A DNA stretch of 64,000 bases from Tunicatimonas pelagia (GTDB lineage: Bacteria > Bacteroidota > Bacteroidia > Cytophagales > Cyclobacteriaceae). The notes beneath the pieces are model-generated. The model was given only the letters and a program-made list of their open reading frames with translations, was not told the origin of the DNA and searched no databases. The stretch covers positions 806,001 to 870,000 of the forward strand of contig NZ_CP120683.1 of assembly GCF_030506325.1 (NCBI RefSeq), written 5' to 3'. Positions 24,494 to 32,728 of this stretch are shown piece after piece; the first letter of the stretch is position 1, and every line of letters begins with the position of its first letter. Position numbers and translations under genes: made by a program.

Positions 24494-25819
24494 ATGACCG
24501 GGCAAAAAATCCTTGGGGCAATCATCGGAGGAACACTCATTGGTTTTATTATTTTTTTCGTTCTGTTTCAGCGCGTTGATTATCGCCCCCTCTCTGAACA
24601 GCCCTATTATCAATCAGCGTTACAGCAACTAGATAGTTCTCACTTTTCTGTAAGTCAAAATGGTACGTTTAAATCTGGCTGGAGTAAGCGAAATATCACC
24701 CCATCTCAGCCCGCTCACCTAATGGGTTATGGCTGGAAAGGTGATTATCAACAGGTGCATGATTCGCTGTGGGTACGCGCCTTGGTACTGCAATTAGATA
24801 CACTGACCGTAGGCATCGTAGCCTACGATTTGATGTTGACCCCACCGCTGGTTGCTCAACAAGTAAAGATGGCTTTATCAGATGTGGGAATGGATTACGT
24901 CTACTTCAGTGCTACTCATACGCATAAAGGGTACGGCGGTTGGGAGCAGGGCTTGGGGCGCGAACTAATTTCCGGTTGGCATAATCCTGATTTGGTAGGG
25001 CTGCTGGTCACCCAAACTGTTGCTGCGCTACGCGAGGCTTACAAACGGGTTTTGCCTAGCAAAATTGCGTACGCCCAATTTGAGCTAGATTCTTTGGTAA
25101 ATAATCGATTGGTACACAACGGGCCAGTAGAGCCTTACCTACGAGCCATCTACTTTCAGCGAGCTGACAGTACCCAGGCAATCTTCAGTAGCTTTGCCGC
25201 TCACGCTACTTTTACCGATTCTAAATTGAAGAGCCTCTCGGCAGATTACCCGGGCGAACTGGTTAGGCAACTAGAAGATAACCCCACGGTTGACTTCGCT
25301 CTGTTTGCAGCTGGAGCGGTTGGGAGCCACAGCCCGAATAAACCCAATCCATTTTCTTATGAGAAGCTGCAAACTTACGCTAGCCATCTAGCAACTCCTT
25401 TACTATCGGCAACTGATAGTCTTCCCTACGACTCGGTAACCCAACTCGGATTCGCTGAGATCGACCTCCCCCTGGGCGAAGCCCAACTGCGAATTACTGA
25501 AAAATGGCGCGTTCGCCCACAGTGGTTTCGGCACGCTTTAGGAGAACATTCTCCTACCATCAGTTTTCTCCAGTTGAATAAATTGAAGCTAGTAGGTACT
25601 CCCGGCGATTTTTCTGGACTATTGTACAACCGCATTGAGTCAGCTGCTAACCCAGTTATTGTAACTAGCTTCAACGGTGAATACATTGGCTACCTCATTC
25701 CTTCGGATCGCTATCACCTTAACCACCGCGAAACCCGTAGCATTAATTGGTACGGGCCTTACACTGGCGATTACGTAACAGAAATTATCAATGAGTATTT
25801 ATCGCTTACCTCCCACTAA
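24494..25819 (+). CDS. Neutral/alkaline ceramidase-like protein
   Basis: 441 residues. An N-terminal hydrophobic helix (about 8-26) anchors or exports the protein. The mature start (FKSGWSKRNITPSQPAHLMGYG) is the opening of the neutral ceramidase N-terminal domain, and the zinc-site histidines are suggested by YVYFSATHTHKGYGGWE. Later, SFAAHATFTDS and AAGAVGSHSPN mark the remaining metal/active-site loops. Family members cleave ceramide, but many short bacterial homologues (this one lacks the C-terminal domain of the 700-residue enzymes) are uncharacterised. It overlaps the 3' end of the convergent DtxR gene by 14 bases. Confidence 0.75.
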   Translation: MTGQKILGAIIGGTLIGFIIFFVLFQRVDYRPLSEQPYYQSALQQLDSSHFSVSQNGTFKSGWSKRNITPSQPAHLMGYGWKGDYQQVHDSLWVRALVLQLDTLTVGIVAYDLMLTPPLVAQQVKMALSDVGMDYVYFSATHTHKGYGGWEQGLGRELISGWHNPDLVGLLVTQTVAALREAYKRVLPSKIAYAQFELDSLVNNRLVHNGPVEPYLRAIYFQRADSTQAIFSSFAAHATFTDSKLKSLSADYPGELVRQLEDNPTVDFALFAAGAVGSHSPNKPNPFSYEKLQTYASHLATPLLSATDSLPYDSVTQLGFAEIDLPLGEAQLRITEKWRVRPQWFRHALGEHSPTISFLQLNKLKLVGTPGDFSGLLYNRIESAANPVIVTSFNGEYIGYLIPSDRYHLNHRETRSINWYGPYTGDYVTEIINEYLSLTSH

Positions 25820-26471
25820 CAAAAATATGACTAGCCACTTTGCTCGATACGCTAATTAGCTGATCAGCTACCTGAAGAATCATAGAATGATCGAAATCTA
25901 AGATACTATTTACCTTAACTTTCGTTTGCAGATGTAGGCCCTGTTGGGATAAGAAATTCAGCAGCGTGGGTTCATCTTGCGTTACTCTCACAATTTTAGC
26001 GGTTTCACCCACTGAGAGAGTAGAAAGAAGGCGATGCTCGCCACCGTCCATCACCCCGTCTTTATCCGGAATAGGATCGCCGTGCGGGTCTACTTTAGGG
26101 TTCCCCAAAAAATCATCTAGGCGATTAACAAGTTTCTCCGATTCAATGTGTTCCAGTTGCTCAGCAATTTCGTGCACTTCGTCCCAGGCAAAACCCAGCG
26201 TTTCTACCAAAAACACCTCCCACAACCGATGCTTTCGAATGATACTCAACGCAATATTTTTCCCCTTTTCGTTTAGCTCTACTCCTTGGTATTTGGTGTA
26301 GTCCACCCATTGCTGCTCTTCCAGCTTACGAATCATATCAGTCACTGTAGAAGATTTCACTCCCAAGTGGTCAGCAATTTGCGTAGTAGACACCCGCCCG
26401 ATCTGTTCTCGTGACAGATGGAAAATGGCTTTCAGGTAGTTTTCTACTGTATGGGTTGTAGTAGTGGGCAT
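25806..26471 (-). CDS. DtxR/MntR-family metal-dependent transcriptional regulator
   Basis: 221 residues. N-terminal winged helix (about 8-70: VENYLKAIFHLS ... VSTTQIADHLGVKSSTVTDMIRKLEE), then a dimerisation/metal domain (HRLWEVFLVETLGFAWDEVHEIAEQLEH with the typical E/H ligands and VDPHGDPIP), then an SH3-like FeoA domain (about 150-221). Such proteins sense Mn2+ or Fe2+ and repress uptake genes. No metal transporter is adjacent, so its targets must be elsewhere. The promoter TATTTTTG lies just before the ATG. The 3' ends of this gene and the ceramidase-like gene overlap by 14 bases. Confidence 0.9.
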   Translation of the reverse strand: MPTTTTHTVENYLKAIFHLSREQIGRVSTTQIADHLGVKSSTVTDMIRKLEEQQWVDYTKYQGVELNEKGKNIALSIIRKHRLWEVFLVETLGFAWDEVHEIAEQLEHIESEKLVNRLDDFLGNPKVDPHGDPIPDKDGVMDGGEHRLLSTLSVGETAKIVRVTQDEPTLLNFLSQQGLHLQTKVKVNSILDFDHSMILQVADQLISVSSKVASHIFVSGR

Positions 26472-26475
26472 AGAT

Positions 26476-26483
26476 CAAAAATA
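26476..26483 (-). promoter_or_regulatory. Promoter -7 element of the DtxR gene
   Basis: TATTTTTG on the minus strand (complement of caaaaata) fits TAnnTTTG and lies four bases from the ATG at 26471, implying a very short or absent leader. Confidence 0.4.
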
Positions 26484-26555
26484 GAAAAAATCCTACGAAG
26501 GTCAGCCTAAAAATTTGTGTGATAAGCCAAATACCTCGTTTATTTTGTAATGCCG

Positions 26556-28211
26556 CTAGGTATTGGTTTCACCTGCTTTTAGTGCCGCAATCGTTTTTTG
26601 GTATTCTTTTTCTTTTCTAGCCATTTCTTCCTGTGTTGCTTCAAGCTCTTCCATACTCAACCGCATGGCCTCTTCCTGCGTTCGCATTTCTTCTGATTGC
26701 TCTTGGGCTTTGGCCAGTAGCACCTCCGTACGCTGCCTAACCATAAGGGAAGCTATTACCGAAGCCATTCTTTCTACTACTTTCTGAATGAACTCTTGCT
26801 GATAGTCAGTGTATACTTTTAGCGAGGCAATCTCTAACATAGCAACCACCTCATCATTTACTTTCGCTGGCACAATCAATATACTGGATGGATCGGTTTC
26901 GCCGGTACCTGACCTCACCTTCGCATAATTGCTGGGTATTTCTTCTAGGTATACGATCTCTTGTTCTAACCACGCTTGCCCAAGAATATCTTCGCCAGGT
27001 TCTACCTTGGCTTGTACATATTTTTTTCTCCCCCAAGCATACGTGAAAACCAGTTCAAGATAGGGTGCTTCCGGATTTTCATCATTAACAATAAAAAGTG
27101 CCCCCTGGTTAGCCTCTATATGCTTAATAAGAGCCGATAGAGTATGGTGCGCTAGCTCCTCTAAATTATCATGACTATTCATAATGAGGTCACTAAATTT
27201 TGCTAACCCGTCCGACATCCAGTTTCGCTTCTGATCCTCTTCCTTCGCCTTTTGCAGTTGCTCACGCATCTCTAAGAGGGCTTGCCCGAGGGAATCCTTA
27301 TCGCTTGCTACTTCAATACTTTTGTCGTAATTACCTTGCCCAATCTGTTTGGCAAAAGTAACTGCTTCGGCCAAATGACGTACCATAGCATTGATATTGT
27401 GCACGGCTTGCCCTATTTCATCTTGACTTTTGTAGCCTTTTACTTTTGATAAATCTCCCTGTGCCAGCCGATGAGTGGTTTCCTTAATGATTTTAGCTGG
27501 GTTGGTTACTGCCTTCTTAACGATGTACAGGGCAATGACTACTAGCAAGCCGTTTAGTAGCAAAACGGTAATTAAGACTGCGTCAGAGGCCCATTGTTTT
27601 CTCTTACTATCCAGTACATACCGCTTCACTAGTGTGTTATTTCTGGTTAACATATCCATCGCATTTTTTTCAATAAACGCCAAAGCTGCTGAAACCTCAG
27701 GGTTTACTATTTGCGTAGGATATGCCTGTTGCACCATATTTCCAGCCGAATCAAGCACGCCTACCGACTGTACTGTGTCTACGTGGAGGGGCAATTTCAA
27801 TATAGTTTCAGCTCGTTGCTTGTAAGGTACCCAAAGCTTTTCCGCAGATAATAGTGTGGGAATTACTTGGGGATCAGTAGGAGGAAGCAATTGATTGTTG
27901 CTAAAACCAGGGGCTACCCCTCCTATTTTTAAAGCCTTAAGGGAAAAATCATGTAGGTCAATCGCTTCTCTCAATGCAGGCCTTTCATCTTCTTGTCCCC
28001 TAATGATACGTTGAGCCAAAAAACCAACTCGTTGGACAAGCATTCGATTTCTACCCGCAATGTCTACCACATGGGTATCTGCTTCCTGCTTGTTTTGAAA
28101 ATACTTGACTGCGGCACAGTTCAGAAAGGTTAGTACGACAAATAGACTGAGTATACTTCCTAATTTTACCTGTATACTTTTGTTTTTAAAATCTTCGGAT
28201 AAGCTAAACAT
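26556..28211 (-). CDS. PilJ-type sensor with HAMP and GAF domains, no output domain
   Basis: 551 residues from the ATG at 28211 (a GTG two codons earlier is possible). TM1 at about 16-35, then a periplasmic PilJ/type IV pilus transducer-like sensor (VDIAGRNRMLVQRVGFLAQRI), TM2 at about 210-230, a HAMP domain (NPAKIIKETTHRLAQGDLSK) with a second HAMP-like segment, then a GAF domain (about 345-480, NQGALFIVNDENPE ... VKVYTDYQQEFIQKV), and a C-terminal coiled coil (LLAKAQEQSEEMRTQEEAM). There is no histidine kinase, methyl-accepting or cyclase domain, although in relatives the coiled coil leads into a kinase. It may signal through a partner. It is a single gene. Confidence 0.75.
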   Translation of the reverse strand: MFSLSEDFKNKSIQVKLGSILSLFVVLTFLNCAAVKYFQNKQEADTHVVDIAGRNRMLVQRVGFLAQRIIRGQEDERPALREAIDLHDFSLKALKIGGVAPGFSNNQLLPPTDPQVIPTLLSAEKLWVPYKQRAETILKLPLHVDTVQSVGVLDSAGNMVQQAYPTQIVNPEVSAALAFIEKNAMDMLTRNNTLVKRYVLDSKRKQWASDAVLITVLLLNGLLVVIALYIVKKAVTNPAKIIKETTHRLAQGDLSKVKGYKSQDEIGQAVHNINAMVRHLAEAVTFAKQIGQGNYDKSIEVASDKDSLGQALLEMREQLQKAKEEDQKRNWMSDGLAKFSDLIMNSHDNLEELAHHTLSALIKHIEANQGALFIVNDENPEAPYLELVFTYAWGRKKYVQAKVEPGEDILGQAWLEQEIVYLEEIPSNYAKVRSGTGETDPSSILIVPAKVNDEVVAMLEIASLKVYTDYQQEFIQKVVERMASVIASLMVRQRTEVLLAKAQEQSEEMRTQEEAMRLSMEELEATQEEMARKEKEYQKTIAALKAGETNT

Positions 28212-28217
28212 GGGCAC

Positions 28218-28624
28218 AATTTCTAATCTTTGTAAAAGACCGCATTATGCCTTAAAAAGAAAATACCGACAAAAAGAATAAATTACCCAAGTATTTTCTT
28301 ATAGTAATTTTTATATCACGTAAGTATTCTTCCGGTACCAGGGTACAGTTCTATTATGGTTTTTTCAAGAATTAAGACTAATTTATGAATCAATGTGTGT
28401 ATTTTACGGGGGATGACGGTATTGGCATACTCAAATAATTGAAATGAATATCCCTACATTTATCTTTAGTATGGTAGCATCACTTGAAGTGAGATACTCA
28501 AAAAATGTCAAAACCACTCTTGCCCTTACATTTTCTTCTTTGGCTATTAGCTCGGCATTCTAAAAACTCACTTTTGTTTACTATTTTTTTACATAGCTGT
28601 AACATGCATTTTCACTAAAGCTAA
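28218..28624. other. Intergenic region between the sensor gene and a MITE
   Basis: About 400 AT-rich bases. One 39-codon frame (ATG near 28444 to TAA near 28563) is present but has no protein-family pattern. A 13-base palindrome (tcacttgaagtga) occurs near 28480. No RNA gene is recognised. Confidence 0.3.
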
Positions 28625-28785
28625 GAGCGTGTTTGAACTTTATCCTTTAGTTTTCTGATGGCTGTTTTCCGCCCATACTTCGCCTTTTTTTCGGACGATA
28701 GCTTAGGCTATCCTCCTCAAAAAGAGTCTCGTCTGTCCGAAAAACACCTCATAATAAATTCTAAAAATAAAATCCAAACACGCTC
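28625..28785. mobile_element. 161-bp MITE with TAA target duplication
   Basis: The ends are inverted repeats GAGCGTGTTTG (28625-28635 and the complement of 28775-28785), with one mismatch just inside. TAA flanks both sides (28622-28624 and 28786-28788), a three-base target duplication of the TNA type known for IS5-group elements. Inside is a second inverted pair around TTTTTCGGAC and GTCCGAAAAA. No transposase is coded. The 80-codon frame that crosses the right end is chance. It is inserted between the PilJ sensor gene and the glycosyltransferase gene, 56 bases from the latter's stop. Confidence 0.75.
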
Positions 28786-28840
28786 TAATACTGATAGAAT
28801 TTCTGCATGCTTGTTTCCGCAGCTTAGCGCCAACTTTAGC

Positions 28841-30022
28841 CTACTTAACATTTGCTCTTTCAGCTCGCTCCCAAGTCACGGATTGATTACCCTTTAAATA
28901 CCTGATGATTCCCCGGAACACAGCGTAGTTCATAATAAAAAAGTAGTAAGGAATAAAAAAGGCTTTAATTTTGATTGATTTATTTGCCAGAATGTAACCG
29001 ACCAAAGCTGCTACGTAAAAGAATATTTGCCCGTAAAATGTTAGCTGATAAAAGCCCCGGTAGTTGTAGAGCAAAATATTTAAGACAAAAACTAATACCA
29101 GAGCAAACGGAGTAACCGTCCAGCGCAACACTCGGTGAGAGATATACTGGAAGCTAAGAGTGCCGTAGCGAAAAATATTCAACAAAGCCTTTAGCCGGAC
29201 AATGGCCTGAATGCCCCCAGCCGCAATTCTGATTTTACGCTTGAGTTCTTCCTTCACTGAGGCTGAAGGGCCTTCCTGAGCATAAGCATCGGGTTCATAA
29301 GCAATACGGTAGCCTTTTTGGGCTATTCTAAGCGTCAGATAGAAATCTTCAATTACTGTATCCTGCGGAATGTTTTCGTAGAGTTCGGTTCGGACAGAAA
29401 ATAGCTCACCCGCTGCGCCTACTACTGAATACAGTTCGGCATCCCAGGTTTTCAGGGCTGATTCGTACTTCCAGTAGAATCCTTCACCCGCTCCACTAGC
29501 GGAGTCTTTCTCAGCTACATGAATTCGCTTCTCTCCGGCTACCCCACCAATCTGAGGGTTTTGATAATGACGAACAATATTGCGAATAGCTTCAGGATTC
29601 AAGTAGGTATTAGCATCCGTGAAAATGACAACAGGGGTGTTTACCTCCTTCATTGTACGATGTACCGCAGCAATTTTCCCTCGTCGTTCGGGTTGGTGCA
29701 GCAGTTTTATTTCAGAGTACTGACGAACAATATCGGGGGTTGCGTCGGTTGAACCATCGGTAACGATTACCACTTGCCGTTTATTCGGGGGATAATCTAG
29801 CTGAAGAGTATTCTGAATCTTTTCATCAATAAAACCGGCTTCATTGTAAGCAGCGACTACAATAGTCGTCTCCGGGCAGAATTCCTGATAATCAATAAAC
29901 TCACGCTGTTTTTCTCTCAATCTTTTTAGGCCAACCAACAGACGAAGGATAATTCCGTAGCCTACGTACGTGTAGACTACCAGCGAAAGGCAAAGCCACC
30001 AGAGAACCTCAATAATTTGCAA
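28841..30022 (-). CDS. Membrane glycosyltransferase family 2 protein
   Basis: 393 residues. An N-terminal membrane helix (about 7-26), then the GT-A catalytic domain with VVAAYNEAGFIDEKI, IVTDGSTDAT and FTDANTYLNPEAI (DxD-like), the acceptor motif DTVIEDFYLTLRIAQKG and RKIRIAAGG near the Q/RxxRW position, then three membrane helices (about 295-365). This is the architecture of processive polysaccharide synthases and of dolichyl-type transferases. It is 20 bases downstream of the SDR gene and probably co-transcribed with it. The polymer is unknown, and no capsule genes adjoin. Confidence 0.85.
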   Translation of the reverse strand: MQIIEVLWWLCLSLVVYTYVGYGIILRLLVGLKRLREKQREFIDYQEFCPETTIVVAAYNEAGFIDEKIQNTLQLDYPPNKRQVVIVTDGSTDATPDIVRQYSEIKLLHQPERRGKIAAVHRTMKEVNTPVVIFTDANTYLNPEAIRNIVRHYQNPQIGGVAGEKRIHVAEKDSASGAGEGFYWKYESALKTWDAELYSVVGAAGELFSVRTELYENIPQDTVIEDFYLTLRIAQKGYRIAYEPDAYAQEGPSASVKEELKRKIRIAAGGIQAIVRLKALLNIFRYGTLSFQYISHRVLRWTVTPFALVLVFVLNILLYNYRGFYQLTFYGQIFFYVAALVGYILANKSIKIKAFFIPYYFFIMNYAVFRGIIRYLKGNQSVTWERAERANVK

Positions 30023-30042
30023 TACGATAGTTGTTTGAACTT

Positions 30043-30762
30043 TTACTTCTGCGGCGGTTGGCTCGGGCGCACCTCTACTTTACTCGGTAGGGTACGCGGA
30101 TGCATATGCATTAAATCCACCACCATCTGCCCCAAGTCTTCAATCTGAATTTTCCAGTGATCTTCACTATTGGGTTGATGATTGTTAAAGTAGGTAGCTA
30201 CTGAACCTGGCATAATGGTTGAAACTTTAATTCCGTGCTGGCGCAAATCGAGCATTGCCGCTTGGGTAAACCCAGTTAAACCAAACTTACTAGCATTGTA
30301 AGCTGACCCACCCGCAAAGAAGTTTGTCCCCGCCAAACTAGAAATCGTGATAATGTAGCCTTTTGAAGTTTTCATCGCATCTAAGCTAGCCTTGATACTG
30401 TAGAATACTCCGGTCAGGTTGGTGTCAATAGTTTCGTTCCACTGCTCAGGTGTTAAATCTTCAATAGAGGCAAAATGACCTAAGCCAGCATTCGCGACTA
30501 ATAGATCTAACTGCCCCCATTCGCTGAGTAGTTTATCTACTGCTTGCTGCTGCGATTCCATACTTCGCACATCGGCCTCTAGCCCCAGGGCTTGTCCGTT
30601 GCTAGCTTGGTTAAGTTTTTCCGCAGCCTCATCGGCGCTGGACTGGGAGCGACTAGTGATGGCCACTTTCATTCCTTGTTTCATTAAGGCTTCAGCCACT
30701 CCGTAGCCAATTCCCTTGCTCCCTCCGGTAACTAAGGCAACTTTATTTTCTAAATTTTGCAT
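30043..30762 (-). CDS. Short-chain dehydrogenase/reductase
   Basis: 239 residues, classical SDR. The NAD(P) motif is TGGSKGIG (12-19), NNAG equivalent is VANAGLG (89-95), catalytic Ser 141/142 in ITISSLAG, and Tyr 155-x3-Lys 159 (AYNASKFG). R at TSRSQ after the second strand favours NADP(H). It is close to 3-oxoacyl-ACP reductase FabG in the core but lacks other fatty-acid genes nearby, so the substrate is open. The glycosyltransferase follows 20 bases later. Confidence 0.85.
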   Translation of the reverse strand: MQNLENKVALVTGGSKGIGYGVAEALMKQGMKVAITSRSQSSADEAAEKLNQASNGQALGLEADVRSMESQQQAVDKLLSEWGQLDLLVANAGLGHFASIEDLTPEQWNETIDTNLTGVFYSIKASLDAMKTSKGYIITISSLAGTNFFAGGSAYNASKFGLTGFTQAAMLDLRQHGIKVSTIMPGSVATYFNNHQPNSEDHWKIQIEDLGQMVVDLMHMHPRTLPSKVEVRPSQPPQK

Positions 30763-30865
30763 AAAAAAATCATTTGCGGTTGTAATGTATATAGTCTACT
30801 GATTTTTCGGTAAAGAGTTTAGTCGTGCTATGATTATCGCTGAAAGATTACACCCCTTTGCCAAG

Positions 30866-32083
30866 CTACTTAGGATAGTCAAAAGCCAGCGGCTCATTCA
30901 CTCGCTCGTGCCAGGGTAAACCGTACTGGTTCAGCGCTTGCATAAACGGGTCAGGGTTAAGCTCTTCTACATTATAGACTCCAGGGCGCATCCACTGCTT
31001 AGTTAACATTAACATCGCTCCAATCATGGCGGGAACTCCGGTAGTGTAGGAAACTGCCTGGGCACCTACCTCCTGATAGGTTTGGGCGTGATCACAGTTG
31101 TTGTATACGTAGTACGTTTTCTCCTTTCCATCCTTTAGTCCCTTAATTTGGCAACCAATAGACGTTTGTCCTTGATAATCTTCACCCAAGGAAGATGGTT
31201 CAGGCAACAGTGCCTTCAGAAACTCCAGCGGAATAATCTCTTGCCCCCTAAATTTTACGGGATCAATGCGGGTCATGCCTACGTTTTCCAGCACTTGCAA
31301 GTGAGTAATATACTGGGGCGAGAACGTCATCCAGAAGCGAGCGCGCTTGAGGTGCGGAATATTTTGGGTAAGCGATTCTAGCTCTTCGTGGTACAGCAAG
31401 TAAGATTCCCGCTCCCCTATTTCGGGATAATCAACTGGCTGATGAATTTCTAGTGGTTCAGTTTCTACCCACTGCCCCTTTTCCCAGTAGCGTCCGTTTT
31501 GCGTAATCTCCCGAATATTTATTTCAGGGTTGAAATTAGTAGCAAACGCTTTGCCGTGGTCTCCGGCATTGCAATCTACAATATCCAGATAGTGAATCTC
31601 ATTGAAATAATGCTTCTGAGCGTGAGCCGTGAACACCCCGGTTACGCCTGGGTCAAAACCGCAACCTAGCAAGGCCATAATTCCGGCTTGTTCGTAGCGA
31701 TCACGGTAATCCCACTGCCACTTGTACTCAAACTTGGCTACGTCGCGCGGTTCATAATTTGCCGTATCCAGGTAATGTACCTTCATGGTGAGGCAAGCAT
31801 CCATAATGGTTAAGTCCTGGTACGGCAGAGCCACGTTAATTACTAGCTGAGGTTCAAACTCCTTCATCAAGGCTACCAAATCCATCACGTGGTCAGCATC
31901 CACTTGGGCAGTAGTGATTACAGCCGAAGGAAACTTTTTGCGAACTCGTTCGGCAATTCGGTCACATTTAGTCTTTGTACGACTAGCCAATAGTATTTCG
32001 CTGAATATAGATGATACCTCGGCACATTTGTGAGCCACCACGTTGCCTACTCCGCCAGCTCCAATAATTAAAACTTTGCTCAT
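30866..32083 (-). CDS. Carboxynorspermidine dehydrogenase-like protein (saccharopine dehydrogenase family)
   Basis: 405 residues. The N-terminal Rossmann motif is VLIIGAGGVGNVVAHKCAE. The HYLDTANYEPRDVAKFEY and LLGCGFDPGVTGVFTAHA segments are those of carboxyspermidine/carboxynorspermidine dehydrogenase, which joins aspartate semialdehyde and a diamine in the alternative polyamine pathway; saccharopine dehydrogenases of lysine metabolism are larger relatives. The partner decarboxylase NspC is not in the window. The gene lies 103 bases from the SDR gene and may or may not share its transcript. The enzyme is cytoplasmic. Confidence 0.85.
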   Translation of the reverse strand: MSKVLIIGAGGVGNVVAHKCAEVSSIFSEILLASRTKTKCDRIAERVRKKFPSAVITTAQVDADHVMDLVALMKEFEPQLVINVALPYQDLTIMDACLTMKVHYLDTANYEPRDVAKFEYKWQWDYRDRYEQAGIMALLGCGFDPGVTGVFTAHAQKHYFNEIHYLDIVDCNAGDHGKAFATNFNPEINIREITQNGRYWEKGQWVETEPLEIHQPVDYPEIGERESYLLYHEELESLTQNIPHLKRARFWMTFSPQYITHLQVLENVGMTRIDPVKFRGQEIIPLEFLKALLPEPSSLGEDYQGQTSIGCQIKGLKDGKEKTYYVYNNCDHAQTYQEVGAQAVSYTTGVPAMIGAMLMLTKQWMRPGVYNVEELNPDPFMQALNQYGLPWHERVNEPLAFDYPK

Positions 32084-32246
32084 GATTGTTTAATTATGCA
32101 TGTTTAGCTGAAAAGCTAGTAGTTGCAAGTTTAAGATTTCAGGATACAGGTTCCAAACTACGTCATTATAACCTTCAACTTAAAAACCTAAAACTTGTAA
32201 ACTTTAATAACCTTGTACTTATTGAAGAACTTTTTTACTAACTCGC

Positions 32247-32262
32247 TGTTGTATCTACAACA
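32247..32262 (+). promoter_or_regulatory. Palindromic operator of the MarR gene
   Basis: TGTTGTA-TC-TACAACA is a perfect 7+7 inverted repeat with a two-base spacer, 15 bases before the ATG at 32278. Size and form fit the binding sites of MarR dimers, so autoregulation is likely. Confidence 0.55.
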
Positions 32263-32277
32263 TATTGAACCATTACT

Positions 32278-32727
32278 ATGCAAATTGAGGAAGAGATTCA
32301 GCAGACGAACTTTAAGAACCCGCTACATAAGGCGGTGCTGAACGTTAAGTTTACAGCCAACTGGTTGTCTGGTATTTCATTGCCCATCTTCAAAAAGTAC
32401 GGTATTTCTGAAGAGCAGTTCAATGTACTTCGCATTCTCAAGGGGCAGTATCCCACCCCCTCCTCTCTCCAACTCATTACCGAACGGATGCTCAACCGCA
32501 TGTCGAACGTTACTCGTCTGGTAGAGAAACTCAGAGTTAATGGGTATGTTACTCGGGAAATTTGCCCCGAAAATCGACGCCGGGTTAATATCTTAATCAC
32601 TAAGAAAGGACTCAATTTACTGGAGCAAGTATCGCCGGAAATTGACTTGGTACTGAATCAAGACAACCAACTTACTGACACTGAGATAAAAACCCTGAAT
32701 CAATTACTGGACAAGATTCGTCAGTAA
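32278..32727 (+). CDS. MarR-family transcriptional regulator
   Basis: 149 residues. A winged helix-turn-helix occupies about 36-110: FNVLRILKGQYPTPSSLQLITERM, the recognition helix NRMSNVTRLVEKLRVNGYV, and the wing REICPENRRRVNILITKKG with the typical Asp/Glu-Arg-R pair. Flanking helices form the dimer interface. MarR proteins repress genes for efflux, stress or aromatic metabolism and release DNA on ligand binding. No transporter is adjacent. The 3' end is one base from the end of the convergent proA gene. An operator-like palindrome precedes it. Confidence 0.9.
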   Translation: MQIEEEIQQTNFKNPLHKAVLNVKFTANWLSGISLPIFKKYGISEEQFNVLRILKGQYPTPSSLQLITERMLNRMSNVTRLVEKLRVNGYVTREICPENRRRVNILITKKGLNLLEQVSPEIDLVLNQDNQLTDTEIKTLNQLLDKIRQ

Positions 32728-32728
32728 T

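Noticed and set aside
28658-28897. 79-codon frame across the MITE
   Set aside because: It starts in the MITE and ends in the glycosyltransferase gene on the other strand; the translation has no pattern.
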